Shown here: positions 8,801-17,107 of the stretch, one piece after another
How positions within the stretch are numbered: the first letter of the stretch is position 1
Layout of the letters: each line of letters starts with the position of its first letter
Assembly: GCF_001701025.1 (NCBI RefSeq)
Contig: NZ_CP016793.1
Coordinates: 6,510,001-6,574,000, forward strand
From: Lentzea guizhouensis
Lineage (GTDB): Bacteria > Actinomycetota > Actinomycetes > Mycobacteriales > Pseudonocardiaceae
Reading direction: 5' to 3'
Length of the DNA stretch: 64,000 bases
Position numbers and translations under genes: made by a program
The notes under the pieces: generated by a model
The model's input: the letters and a program-made list of their open reading frames with translations, nothing else
What the model was told of the DNA's origin: nothing
Databases searched by the model: none

Positions 8801-10142
8801 CGTCCACACCGGCATCCGGCCGGGAACGCTGCACGTCAAGCAGCCCAACGCCTACTGGGACCCGCGGACCAGCCCGTTCGCGTTCGGCCACCGCACCTGG
8901 GCGGACAAGGACCGGGTCGCGGGCGTGAGCGCGTTCGGGTTCGGCGGCACGAACTTCCACACCGTCCTCGCTGGCTACACCGGCGCGGACGAGCCGAGGC
9001 ACGGACTCACCGTGTGGCCGGCCGAGCTGTTCCTGGTCCGCGGCGAGAACCCGGGGGCAGCACAACGGGAAGCCGCACGGATCAAGGCGCTGGTCGACGA
9101 CCGCACGCCGTTGCGGAACCTGGCCGCGGCCTGCGGCAGCGGCACGGTCCAGGCGGCGTTCGTGGTGAGCGATCACGAGAGCCTGCGCCAGGCGCTGGCA
9201 GACGTCGAGGCGTGGCGAGCATCGGACGTCGTGCAGCTCAGGGACGGGGAACGGCCGAAGGTCGCCTTCCTCTACCCCGGCCAGGGCAGCCAACGACCGG
9301 GCATGGTGCTGGACCTGCTCACGGCGTTCCCGTGGCTGCAGGACTTCGTGGACCCGCGCTACGAACGGGTCATGTTCCCGCCCGCCGCGCTCACCGCGGA
9401 CGACGTGGCACGACAACGCGCCGAGATCACCGACACCCGCAACGCCCAGCCGACGCTGGGAATCGCCGGGCTCGCGGTGACGGCGTTGCTCGACTCCGTC
9501 GGCGTGCGGCCGGATCTGGTCGGTGGGCACAGCTACGGCGAGCTGGTCGCGCTGGCCGCTGCCGGTGTGTTCACGCCCGCAGAGCTGCTCGACCTCAGCG
9601 CGGCGCGGGCCGAGGCGATGCTGGCGGCGGTCGGCGACGACCCCGGCACGATGGCGGCGGTGACCGCGTCGGTCGCCGAGGTCGAGGCGTTGCTGCCGGC
9701 GGACGTCGTGGTGGCCAACCACAACTCGCCCGACCAGGTCGTGATCTCCGGACCCGCGGCAGCCGTCGAGAACGCCGTCGAGGTGCTCGGGAACGCCGGG
9801 CTGACCGTCAAGAACATCCCGGTCGCCGCCGCGTTCCACAGCCCGCTGATGGCGGGGGCGCGGGACCGGTTCGCGGAACGGCTCGCGGCCGTGTCCATCA
9901 ACGAGATGCAGATCCCGGTGTGGTCGAACGTGGCCGCCGCGCCCCATACGGACGTGCGCCAGGGGCTGGCCGACCAGCTCGCCGGGCGGGTGCGGTTCGT
10001 GGACCAGGTCGAGTCGATGTACGCGGCGGGCGCGCGGATCTTCGTCGAGGCCGGGCCCGGAGGGGTGCTGACCTCGCTGGTCGGCAAGACCCTCGGCCGA
10101 CCGGTCGGCCGCACCGGGCGTTGCGCTGTGACGACCACGTGA
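5868..10142 (+). CDS. iterative Pfa/hglE-type PKS, first part: NMO-NMO-KS-AT
   Basis: Start GTG 5868 is chosen because GAGGAA ends nine bases upstream; GTG 5859 is too close to that site. The product has 1,424 residues. Domains in order: an FMN-dependent nitronate-monooxygenase-like (PfaD/FabK-like) domain at about 5-225; a second at about 260-560 with SECGGHTG; a KS at about 615-1045 (DAACASS, Cys about 789; EAHGTGT, His about 924; KSQIGHTK, His about 962); and an AT at about 1125-1415 (YPGQGSQ, GHSYGEL with Ser about 1222, FHSPLM). The first NMO copy has GGRVG where the second has GGHTG, so it probably lacks the catalytic His. NMO-like domains act as enoyl reductases in PUFA synthases. The frame stops at 10142 just after the AT. 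The expected continuation lies in another frame and then at 10185 in the original frame, so this and the next entry were probably one protein of about 2,180 residues. Confidence 0.93.
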   Translation: MDMLSDQERVLCLSPFGTPNPALVVAAQRAGGLGVLDLGPHAARDLGRVAARHPGTFGVRLHGPLTVTLPEVVDTVVVDLHNHVADLAELGERRVLAVVTSVAEAVAAIERGVSGLIAKGAEAGGRVGGSPAFVLLQQVLALTDLPIWLWGGIGPDTAAAAVAGGARGVVLEGQLALVAEARKHISGEIVNAIRLMDGADTVVRDGVRVHARQNELEIGQEGSFAEFNRVSFGTVGGVVGAIQRALRDNVARAGEHRSIRAGGPFCDRVPGLRYPIAQGPMTRVSDQPAFAGAVADGGALPFLALALMEGEQVHELLTQTAEKLGDKPWGVGLLGFAPAELRARQTAAVLKTRPRYAIVAGGTPAQARELEDAGIEAFLHVPSPALLRRFLDEGARKFVFEGSECGGHTGPRTSFTLWQQQIDVLRGREKDVVALFAGGIHDARSAAMIDAMTAPLAARGAAIGVLVGTAYLFTEEAVEHGAIRPVFQQVALECEDTALLETSPGHAVRCAQTSYVDTFEQARVELADLPRQESWERLEQLNLGRLRLASRGLVRGDDGLVEVDEDEQRREGMFMIGQVATLRSERTTIAALHEDIVSGVLPETVEEDRTAEPLDIAIVGMAAIMPGARDVAEFWANVLAGKDSITEIPPDRWSPERYGSPFRWGGFLPRTAFDPLAYGIPPTSLTSIEPAQLLALEVSAQALKDAGYATRVFDRERTSVIFGAEAGADLANAYTVRTALPALGVRGLDDHLPALTEDSFPGVLGNVIAGRIANRLDLGGANYTVDAACASSLAALDVACKELVGGTSDMVLCGAVDLHNSAHDYQMFASVKALSAKGRCATFDSAADGIALGEGVAAVVLKRLADAERDGDRVYAVVKGIGASSDGRSLGLTAPRPEGQQRALRRAYASAGVSVRDVGLVEAHGTGTVVGDRTELASLTEMFAGVDPGSCTIGSVKSQIGHTKCAAGLAGVIKAALAVHTGIRPGTLHVKQPNAYWDPRTSPFAFGHRTWADKDRVAGVSAFGFGGTNFHTVLAGYTGADEPRHGLTVWPAELFLVRGENPGAAQREAARIKALVDDRTPLRNLAAACGSGTVQAAFVVSDHESLRQALADVEAWRASDVVQLRDGERPKVAFLYPGQGSQRPGMVLDLLTAFPWLQDFVDPRYERVMFPPAALTADDVARQRAEITDTRNAQPTLGIAGLAVTALLDSVGVRPDLVGGHSYGELVALAAAGVFTPAELLDLSAARAEAMLAAVGDDPGTMAAVTASVAEVEALLPADVVVANHNSPDQVVISGPAAAVENAVEVLGNAGLTVKNIPVAAAFHSPLMAGARDRFAERLAAVSINEMQIPVWSNVAAAPHTDVRQGLADQLAGRVRFVDQVESMYAAGARIFVEAGPGGVLTSLVGKTLGRPVGRTGRCAVTTT

Positions 10143-10184
10143 CGTTCCTGCACACGCTCGCCGCTCTCGCGGTCCGGTGTCGAG
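10143..10184 (+). other. frame-break segment inside the PKS gene
   Basis: From about 10110 to 10178 the expected protein continues in a different plus frame (PHRALRCDDHVTFLHTLAALAV). From about 10175 it returns to the original frame (GVEVDARPLFEDRAEP). One base lost near 10098-10125 and one gained near 10172-10178 (GTC C GGT) would restore a single gene. Either the sequence has two indel errors or the gene is split. Confidence 0.75.
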
Positions 10185-12416
10185 GTGGACGCGCGACCGC
10201 TCTTCGAGGACAGGGCCGAACCGGCCACGGCCGTGCCGCAACGGCCCAACTGGTACGTGGATGGAGGTCTCGTGCGGGACGCGAACGGCGAGGCACTGCC
10301 CGGCGGGCTGCGGCCCGCGACCGAGTTCCCGACGCTGCGGGCCGGATCGGGCCTGGGCCGGGACGAGATCGTCGAGAAGTTCCTGGACGGCATGCGGGAC
10401 GCGGTCAGCGCCCAGCGCGACGTCCTGCTGAGCTACCTCGGCACCGCACCCGCGCCCGCCCCGGCACCGATGCCGGTCGTGGACGCCGTGGTGCACGCGC
10501 CGGAACCGGTTGCGCTGCAACAGGAAGACGTCGCCACGGTGGTGCTGCGGACGATCAGCACCCGCACCGGCTATCCGGTCGAGATGTTGCAGCCGGGCCT
10601 GGACCTGGAAGCGGACCTGTCGATCGACTCGATCAAGCGCACCGAGATCGTCGGCGAGCTCGTCCAGGAGCTGGGCGCGTCCGGTTCGGTCGACGAACTG
10701 GCACAGCTCAAGACGATCGAGGGCATCGTCGGCTGGTTCGGCGCGGCGGCTCCGGTCGCGGCCCCCGCCAAGGACGTGCGGGGCGTGGTGCTGCGGACGA
10801 TCAGCACTCGCACCGGCTACCCGATGGAGATGTTGCAGCCGGGCCTGGACCTGGAAGCGGACCTGTCGATCGACTCGATCAAGCGCGCGGAGATCGTGGG
10901 CGAGCTGGTCCAGGAGCTGGGCGCCTCCGGGTCGGTGGACGACCTGGCGCAGCTCAAGACGATCGACGGGATCGTGGGCTGGTTCGGCGAAACCCCGGCC
11001 ATCACCGCTCCGGCCGCCTCCGGCTCGCTCGCCGGTGCTGTGGCAGGAGGCGGTGAGCTGGTCGGCGGGCTGGTCGTCCGTGAGGCGGCCGGGAAGCTCG
11101 TGCGGCGCGTCCCGCAGGTCGTGGCCGCCGACCCGGCCGAGCCCGTCGACCTCACCGGCAAGACCGTGCTGATCATCGACGACAACGGCATCGGCCTCGA
11201 GCTCGCCGACCTCCTCGAAAAGCACAACGCCCGCCCGCGCATCGAGCCGAAGTTCCCCGCCGACCTCGCCGGCATCGACGTCGTGGTCCACCTCGGCGCC
11301 CGGCTGCCCGAGGCGTTCAGCGAGGTCAAGGCCTGCGTCACCACCGGCACGAACCTCGTCGTGGTCACCACCGGCGGCGGCACGTTCGGCTTCGACCACA
11401 CCACCGACGAGCTGCCCGCGGACATCGGCCTGCACGGGCTGATCCGCACGGCCGCGCTCGAACACCCGGACCTGGTGGTGCGCGCGGTCGACCTCAACCC
11501 CAAGGAGAGCCACCGCGACATCGCCACCGCCCTGCTCGCCGAGCTCGGTGCCGGTCCGGCGGTCGTCGGCCACCAGGCCGGTCGCCGGCACGTCATCGAG
11601 GCCGTCGAGACCGAACCTGTCGGCGGTGACCTGCCGCTCGACGCCGACAGCGTGGTGCTGCTGACCGGTGGCGCCCGCGGCATCACGGCACTCGCCGCGA
11701 TCGCACTCGCCGAACGCACCGGCTGCCACATCGAGCTGGTCGGCCGCACCCCGATCGCGCCCGAGGACCACCGCCTCGCGAACGCCACCACCGAACCCGA
11801 GCTCGTGAAGGCGCTGTTCGAGATCGGTGAGAAGGACCAGGTGCCCGCCAAGGCACGCAGGGTGCTCGCCGAACGTGAAGTCCGCCAGACCCTCGAACGG
11901 TTGCGCGCCAAGGCGTCGAGCGTCCGCTACCACCAGTGCGATGTCACCGGCGCTGAGGCCGTGGGCAGGGTGGTCGACGACATCAAGGCCCGGTTCGGCC
12001 GGCTCGACGGCGTGATCCACGGCGCGGGCGTGCTGGACGACAAGCTGATCGCCGACAAGACCCAGGAGTCGTTCGACCGGGTCTGGGCCACGAAGGTCAA
12101 CGGCGCCAAGGCGTTCACCGACGGGTTCCTGGTGCTGTTCGGCAGCGTCAGCGGCGTGTTCGGCAACCGCGGCCAGGCCGACTACAGCGCCGCGAACGAC
12201 GCGCTCGACCGGATGGCCAGGTTCTGGGGTCCGCACCGCAAGGTCGTCGCCGTCGACTGGGGCCCTTGGGCGGGCGCCGGGATGGCGGTGGGGCTCAGCG
12301 CGGAGTACGAACGCCGCGGCATCCCGCTGATCCAGCCGGACCAGGGCGTGGACGCGCTGCTCAACGAGATCGCCGCCGGGACCGACGTGCAGGTGGTCTA
12401 CCAATGGGAGGCATAG
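10185..12416 (+). CDS. iterative Pfa/hglE-type PKS, second part: ACP-ACP-KR
   Basis: 743 residues from a GTG at 10185 that has no ribosome site; it is probably the in-frame continuation of the previous protein. Two acyl carrier domains carry DLSIDSIKR with the phosphopantetheine serines near residues 149 and 231. Both resemble PfaA-type ACPs and are almost identical to each other. A reductase region follows: a partial Rossmann half (GKTVLIIDDNGIGLELADLL) and a catalytic SDR ketoreductase with TGGARGI (about 494), FGSVSG and YSAAND (Tyr about 667). The KR reduces beta-keto groups on ACP-bound chains, and tandem ACPs raise throughput in PUFA synthases. The 3' end overlaps the next PKS gene by 13 bases, so the two are translationally coupled. 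Confidence 0.92.
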   Translation: MDARPLFEDRAEPATAVPQRPNWYVDGGLVRDANGEALPGGLRPATEFPTLRAGSGLGRDEIVEKFLDGMRDAVSAQRDVLLSYLGTAPAPAPAPMPVVDAVVHAPEPVALQQEDVATVVLRTISTRTGYPVEMLQPGLDLEADLSIDSIKRTEIVGELVQELGASGSVDELAQLKTIEGIVGWFGAAAPVAAPAKDVRGVVLRTISTRTGYPMEMLQPGLDLEADLSIDSIKRAEIVGELVQELGASGSVDDLAQLKTIDGIVGWFGETPAITAPAASGSLAGAVAGGGELVGGLVVREAAGKLVRRVPQVVAADPAEPVDLTGKTVLIIDDNGIGLELADLLEKHNARPRIEPKFPADLAGIDVVVHLGARLPEAFSEVKACVTTGTNLVVVTTGGGTFGFDHTTDELPADIGLHGLIRTAALEHPDLVVRAVDLNPKESHRDIATALLAELGAGPAVVGHQAGRRHVIEAVETEPVGGDLPLDADSVVLLTGGARGITALAAIALAERTGCHIELVGRTPIAPEDHRLANATTEPELVKALFEIGEKDQVPAKARRVLAEREVRQTLERLRAKASSVRYHQCDVTGAEAVGRVVDDIKARFGRLDGVIHGAGVLDDKLIADKTQESFDRVWATKVNGAKAFTDGFLVLFGSVSGVFGNRGQADYSAANDALDRMARFWGPHRKVVAVDWGPWAGAGMAVGLSAEYERRGIPLIQPDQGVDALLNEIAAGTDVQVVYQWEA
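10539..10988 (+). repeat. near-identical tandem ACP repeat
   Basis: Two 204-bp blocks, 10539-10742 and 10785-10988, are offset by 246 bp and differ at only a few percent of positions. Long stretches around the serine codon are identical. The similarity at silent positions suggests recent duplication or ongoing gene conversion. Confidence 0.95.
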
Positions 12417-15400
12417 CGATCGTCGGCATCGGCGCCGTCTTCCCCGGCGCGCCCGACGCCACGACGTTCTGGCGCAACATCGTGTCCGGTGTGGACGCCA
12501 TCGGGCAGATCCCGCCCGGCCGCTGGGACCCGGCGACCTACTACGACCAGCACAGCACGAGCGGCGACCGGTTCTACTGCCGCAGGGGCGGCTTCGTCGA
12601 CGACCTGGCCGAGTTCGACCCGACCAGGTTCGGCATCATGCCGTCCACCGTGGACGGCGCGGAGCCCGACCAGCTGCTCGCCCTCGCCACGGCCGCGGAA
12701 GCGATTGCGGACGCGGGCGGGGAGACCACACTGCCCGCAAAGGAACGGATCGGCGTCGTCGTCGGCCGCGGCGGTTACCTCACGCCCGGTTGCGCGCGGC
12801 TCGACCAGCGCGTCCGGCTCGCCGACGAGGTGCTCTCGGTCGTCCGCGACCTGTTCCCGGGGCTCGGCAGCGCGGAGCTCGGCACGGTCCGGCAGGCCAT
12901 CCGCGACCGGTTCGGGCCCGAGCAGCCGGAGGCGTCGATCGGCCTGGTGCCGAACCTCGCCGCCTCCCGCATCGCCAACCGGTTCGACCTGCGCGGCACG
13001 GCTTACACGGTCGACGCTGCCTGCGCGTCCGGGCTGGTCGCGGTCGAGCACGCCGTCCGCGAGCTCCAGGAGGGCCGCGCGGACGCGATGCTGGCCGGTG
13101 CCGTGCACGTCTGCCACCACCCGACGCTGTGGAGCGTCTTCACGCAGCTCCGCGCGTTGAGCCCGAGTGAGCGCATCCGGCCGTTCGACGCCAACGCCGA
13201 CGGCACGCTGCTGTCAGAAGGCGTCGGCATGGTGCTGCTCAAGCGCCTCGAAGACGTCGGTGACGAACGCGTCTACGCCGTGATCCGCGGCATCGGCACC
13301 GCGAGCGACGGCCGCGCGACCAGCATGATGACGCCCAACCCCGAGGGCCAGCTCCTCGCGGTGCAACGGGCATGGGCCAACGCCGAGCTCGACCCGCGCA
13401 CCGACGCACCCGGCCTGATCGAGGCCCACGGCACCGCCACCCCTGCCGGCGATGCCGCCGAGCTGGCCACGATGGTCAACGCGTTCGGTGCCGAGGGCGA
13501 CGAGATCGGCATCGGCACGGTGAAGTCGATGATCGGCCACGCCATGCCCGCCGCCGGGATGGCCGGGCTGATCAAGGCCGCCCTCGCGCTGCACCACCGC
13601 ACGCTGCCGCCGACCCTGCACGTCGACCAGCCGCACACCGCGTTGCAGAACACCAGGTTCACACCGGTCAGCGAGGCCCGCCACTGGGAAGGCCCGCACC
13701 GCGCGGTCGTGAACGCGTTCGGCTTCGGCGGGATCAACGCCCACGCCGTGCTCGACGGCCACACGGTCGCGAAGCCGCGCAAGCAGGTCATGACGTTCGC
13801 CGCGGACACCGCCGACGAGCTGGTCAGTGCCGTGCGGGAACGCCGGCCCTCCACCGCCGACCGCGCGTTCCGGCTCGCCATCGGCAACCCCGACGACCGC
13901 AAGTTCACGCTCGCCGAGCGGGTCATCTCCCAGGGCAAGGCCTGGCCCGGCAGGCACGACATCTGGTTCTCCCCGCAGCCGCTCGTGACCAGCACCGACC
14001 AGGTCGCGTTCGTGTTTCCCGGTTTCGAGCGCGAGTTCACCGGCGAGGTCGTCGACCACGCGGTGAAGCTGCTGCAGGACGGCCGCCGCGAGGCTCGTGA
14101 GCTGATGGCACAGGGCATCACGCCCGGCGCGCTCGCCGGGCACAGCATGGGCGAGTGGACCGCCATGGTCGTCGGCGGCATCTACCCGACGATCGACCGG
14201 TTCGTCGACGCCCTCGGGCCGGGTGCCGTCGCGGTCGTCGACATCGCCTACGCCGCACTGGGTTGCTCCGCGGACACCGCCGAGCAGTACCTCGTCGAGG
14301 GCGTCACGATCAGCCACGACAACTGCCCGCACCAGTCGGTCATCTGCGGCCCGGTCGACCTCCTCGAACCGGTGCTGGAGACGCTCAAGGCCAACGGTGT
14401 GATGGCGCAGCTGATGCCGTTCCGCACCGGTTTCCACACGCCCGCGCTGGCCCCTTACCTCGGCCGCGCCAAGGAGATGCTCGACCAGCTGCCGGTCCGC
14501 ACCTCGGACATCCCGGTCTGGTCGGCGAACTCGCTCGAACCCATGCGCGCCGAGGACGTCCGCGACCTGGTCCTGCGGCACCTCGTCGAACCGGTCCGGT
14601 TCCGGCCGCTGCTGCACCGCCTGCACTCCGCCGGGTTCCGCGCGTTCGTGCAGATCGGCCAGGGCAGCCTGCCGGGGTTCGTCGCCGACACCCTGTCCGA
14701 CCGGCCGCACCTCGCCGTCAACCCCGACATCGCGCCGGAAGCCCTGTGGGCGTTCGGACTCAAGCGCGGCACCTCCCACCGGGTCCGGCTGCGGCTCGGC
14801 ACCCCGAAGATCACGGTCGACCCGCTCGGCACCGACCCGCTCGGCACCGATTTGGGCGTGGTCGCCGACGACAGCCCGATGGCGGCGGCGGTCACCAGGC
14901 TCCTGGCGCACACCAACGCCGTGGCACGCGAGGTGGCCGGTGCGCTGCGGCCCAACGAGGCCGGGTTCACCCGCGAGTTCTCGTTGCGGACCATGCCGGA
15001 GCTCGTCGACCACTCGGTGTTCCCGCAGCCACCGGGCTGGCCCGACCTCGCCGACGGGTTCCCGATCGTGCCGGCGACCGGCCTGCTGGAGGTCTTCGCC
15101 GACGCCGCGCGCAGGCTGACCGGCGGAACCGTGCACGGGTTCGCCGACGTCAGGGCCAAGCGCTGGCTGACAGCGCTGCCCGCGACGACCGTGAAGATCA
15201 ACGCGCGGGCCGAAGGTGCCGACCGGGTCGTGGTGAAGGTCGGTGACTACGCCGAGGGCGTCGTGCTGATGACCCCGGCGACCCCGCAGCCGCTGGAGAT
15301 CCAGCTGCACGGCACTCGTGAGGCACCGGTCAGGGCCGACGAGCTCTACCGGGACAACTGGATGTTCCACGGCCCGGCGTTCGCGGGCGTGACCAGGATC

Positions 15401-16084
15401 GACGCGGTGGCGGACAACGGGATCTCCGGTGTGCTGACGCCGTTGTCGGCGCCGGGTGCGTTGCTGGACAGCGCCGGACAGCTGATCGGCCACTGGATGC
15501 AGGTCGTGCACACCGTCGACCAGACCGTGCTGCCGACCGGCATCGAACAGGTGTCGTTCCACGGCCCGGCGCCGACCGGGGACGTCCACTGCACGGCCAG
15601 GATCCGCACGGTGACCGCCCAGACCATGGTCGCCGACGCCGAACTGACGGTGAACGGCGTGCTGTGGTGCCGGATCACCGGCTGGACCACCCGCCGGTTC
15701 ACCACCGACGACCGCATCTGGCAGGTCAAGCTGCGGCCGGGTGCGGAGATGCTGTCCACACAGGACGGTGAGTGGCTGCGGGTCACCGAGAACTGGTCCG
15801 ACAGCGCCACCCGCGACCTGATCATGCGCCGCTACCTGAACTCCGCCGAACGAGCGCACTACGCCGGGCTCGACGTGCCCGCGCAACGCGACTGGCTGCT
15901 GCGGGTGATCGCGGTGAAGGACGCCGTCCGCTCGTGGCTGTGGAACCGCGGTGCCGGGCCGGTCTACCCCGCCGAGCTGACCGTCGACGCCGACGCGCGG
16001 GTGCGCGGGGCGTTCGCGGTGCCGCAGCTCGAAGTCGTTGCCGAACAAGGAAAAGCCGCCGCACGCGTGAAGACGGAGAAGTGA
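12404..16084 (+). CDS. iterative Pfa/hglE-type PKS, second subunit: KS-AT-DH
   Basis: 1,226 residues from ATG 12404, overlapping the previous gene. The KS spans 1-440 with DAACASG (Cys 207), EAHGTAT (His about 342) and KSMIGHAM (His about 380). The triad is complete, so this is a second active KS and not a chain-length factor as in PfaC. The AT at about 525-780 is unusual: its first motif is FPGFEREF instead of FPGQGSQ and the following subdomain is short, although GHSMGEW (Ser about 581) and GFHTPAL are present. The dehydratase (double hot-dog) spans about 860-1130 with LVDHSVF (His 870) and LLDSAGQLIG (Asp 1022). The last ~90 residues contain RDWLLRVIAVKDAVR, which recalls a holo-ACP-synthase signature, but no D-x-E pair is seen and activity is doubtful. 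It should work with the first subunit in iterative chain building with beta-dehydration. Confidence 0.93.
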   Translation: MGGIAIVGIGAVFPGAPDATTFWRNIVSGVDAIGQIPPGRWDPATYYDQHSTSGDRFYCRRGGFVDDLAEFDPTRFGIMPSTVDGAEPDQLLALATAAEAIADAGGETTLPAKERIGVVVGRGGYLTPGCARLDQRVRLADEVLSVVRDLFPGLGSAELGTVRQAIRDRFGPEQPEASIGLVPNLAASRIANRFDLRGTAYTVDAACASGLVAVEHAVRELQEGRADAMLAGAVHVCHHPTLWSVFTQLRALSPSERIRPFDANADGTLLSEGVGMVLLKRLEDVGDERVYAVIRGIGTASDGRATSMMTPNPEGQLLAVQRAWANAELDPRTDAPGLIEAHGTATPAGDAAELATMVNAFGAEGDEIGIGTVKSMIGHAMPAAGMAGLIKAALALHHRTLPPTLHVDQPHTALQNTRFTPVSEARHWEGPHRAVVNAFGFGGINAHAVLDGHTVAKPRKQVMTFAADTADELVSAVRERRPSTADRAFRLAIGNPDDRKFTLAERVISQGKAWPGRHDIWFSPQPLVTSTDQVAFVFPGFEREFTGEVVDHAVKLLQDGRREARELMAQGITPGALAGHSMGEWTAMVVGGIYPTIDRFVDALGPGAVAVVDIAYAALGCSADTAEQYLVEGVTISHDNCPHQSVICGPVDLLEPVLETLKANGVMAQLMPFRTGFHTPALAPYLGRAKEMLDQLPVRTSDIPVWSANSLEPMRAEDVRDLVLRHLVEPVRFRPLLHRLHSAGFRAFVQIGQGSLPGFVADTLSDRPHLAVNPDIAPEALWAFGLKRGTSHRVRLRLGTPKITVDPLGTDPLGTDLGVVADDSPMAAAVTRLLAHTNAVAREVAGALRPNEAGFTREFSLRTMPELVDHSVFPQPPGWPDLADGFPIVPATGLLEVFADAARRLTGGTVHGFADVRAKRWLTALPATTVKINARAEGADRVVVKVGDYAEGVVLMTPATPQPLEIQLHGTREAPVRADELYRDNWMFHGPAFAGVTRIDAVADNGISGVLTPLSAPGALLDSAGQLIGHWMQVVHTVDQTVLPTGIEQVSFHGPAPTGDVHCTARIRTVTAQTMVADAELTVNGVLWCRITGWTTRRFTTDDRIWQVKLRPGAEMLSTQDGEWLRVTENWSDSATRDLIMRRYLNSAERAHYAGLDVPAQRDWLLRVIAVKDAVRSWLWNRGAGPVYPAELTVDADARVRGAFAVPQLEVVAEQGKAAARVKTEK

Positions 16085-16344
16085 TGGACGAGGTGCTGCA
16101 GCAGGTCGCAGAACTGATCACCGAGGTCGTCGGGCCGGACTTCCTGCTGGGCGTGGAGATCACCCGCGACACCACGTTCAGCGACGACCTCGGCCTGGAG
16201 TCGATCGAGTTCGTGGCGCTGGCCGACAAGCTCAACGCCCACTACGGCGTCGACCTGGTCGCGTTCCTCGCCGACATGGACATCGACGAGATCATGGCGA
16301 TGTCCGTCGGCCGGCTCGTCGACCACATCACGGCTCGTGTCTGA
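16084..16344 (+). CDS. free-standing acyl carrier protein
   Basis: 86 residues. ATG at 16084 shares its A with the TGA of the PKS gene (ATGA), and GGAGAAG lies just upstream. The motif DDLGLESIEFVAL marks the phosphopantetheine serine (Ser 40) at the start of helix II. Acidic helices are typical of type II ACPs. It probably carries a starter or the finished chain, or hands it to the downstream hydrolase or glycosyltransferase. The next gene starts inside its last codons. Confidence 0.95.
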   Translation: MDEVLQQVAELITEVVGPDFLLGVEITRDTTFSDDLGLESIEFVALADKLNAHYGVDLVAFLADMDIDEIMAMSVGRLVDHITARV

Positions 16345-17107
16345 GGTGCACGCCCGAGGGCTGCGGTTCCACGTGCAGCGGCTCGGGCCCACGGAGGACG
16401 TGCCGACCATCGTGTTCGTGCACGGGCTGGTCATGGACAACCTGTCCAGCTTCTACTACACGCTCGCGGCGCCGTTGGCCGCCAAGGGCTTTGGCACCGT
16501 GCTGTTCGACCTGCGCGGGCACGGCCTGTCCGAGCGGCCGTCGTCCGGGTACACGCCGGAGGAGAGCGCGCTCGACCTCGTGGCCGTGCTGGACGAGATC
16601 GGCATCACCGAGCCGGTCTACCTGCTGGGAAACAGCTACGGCGGCGTCGTCGCCATGCACGCGGCCGTCCAGTCGCCGGACCGCGTGGCCGGGGTGGTGC
16701 TGGTCGAGTCGGCGGTCGGGGGAGTGGTCGGCGACGCGTGGTTCGAGGACATCACGAACACGCTGACCGTCGCCGCGCTGGGTCTGGAGTTCGACCGCAC
16801 GCAGGACCAGCTGATGGCGCTGGGCCAGCGCAAGATCGCCAAGCTCGCCGTGAACGCCAACGCGTTGCTCAACGGCACCACGCTGATCGACGACCTCGGC
16901 TCCGGTGCGAAGCTCGACCTGACGCAGGTGCAGTGCCCGGTGCTCGGCGTGTTCGGTGCGGAGTCCGAGCTGGTCGGCGCCGCGGCCGAGCTGTCGGAAC
17001 GGATCCCGTCCTGCCGCCTGCACGTGGTGACCGGACTTGGCCACACCGTGCTGCGCGAGGCCACGGCCGAGCTGCTCGACGTGCTCTACGACTGGCTGCC
17101 CTCATGA
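16337..17107 (+). CDS. alpha/beta-fold hydrolase, probable chain-release or acyl-transfer enzyme
   Basis: 256 residues from GTG 16337, eight bases inside the ACP gene. The oxyanion loop FVHGLVMDN, FDLRGHGLS, the nucleophile elbow LLGNSYGGV (Ser 100) and GLGHTVL (His 236) are intact. The acid lies after the LGVFGAES strand. In this operon it could release the polyketide as a free acid, ester or lactone, because no thioesterase domain is fused to the PKS. Its substrate is not shown by the sequence. ATGA overlap couples it to the glycosyltransferase gene. Confidence 0.9.
   Translation: MSEVHARGLRFHVQRLGPTEDVPTIVFVHGLVMDNLSSFYYTLAAPLAAKGFGTVLFDLRGHGLSERPSSGYTPEESALDLVAVLDEIGITEPVYLLGNSYGGVVAMHAAVQSPDRVAGVVLVESAVGGVVGDAWFEDITNTLTVAALGLEFDRTQDQLMALGQRKIAKLAVNANALLNGTTLIDDLGSGAKLDLTQVQCPVLGVFGAESELVGAAAELSERIPSCRLHVVTGLGHTVLREATAELLDVLYDWLPS

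Noticed and set aside
5724..12404. A 2,226-codon open frame on the minus strand
   Set aside because: It is the antisense shadow of the PKS genes. Its translation is compositionally biased with no domains, while the plus strand shows complete catalytic motifs.
12404..13730. Second KS as a chain-length factor (PfaC-type)
   Set aside because: Cys 207 and both His are present, so it should be a catalytic KS.
15770..16080. Active phosphopantetheinyl transferase domain at the end of the KS-AT-DH protein
   Set aside because: A VKDAVR-type motif exists, but the D-x-E metal-binding pair and typical order of motifs are missing.
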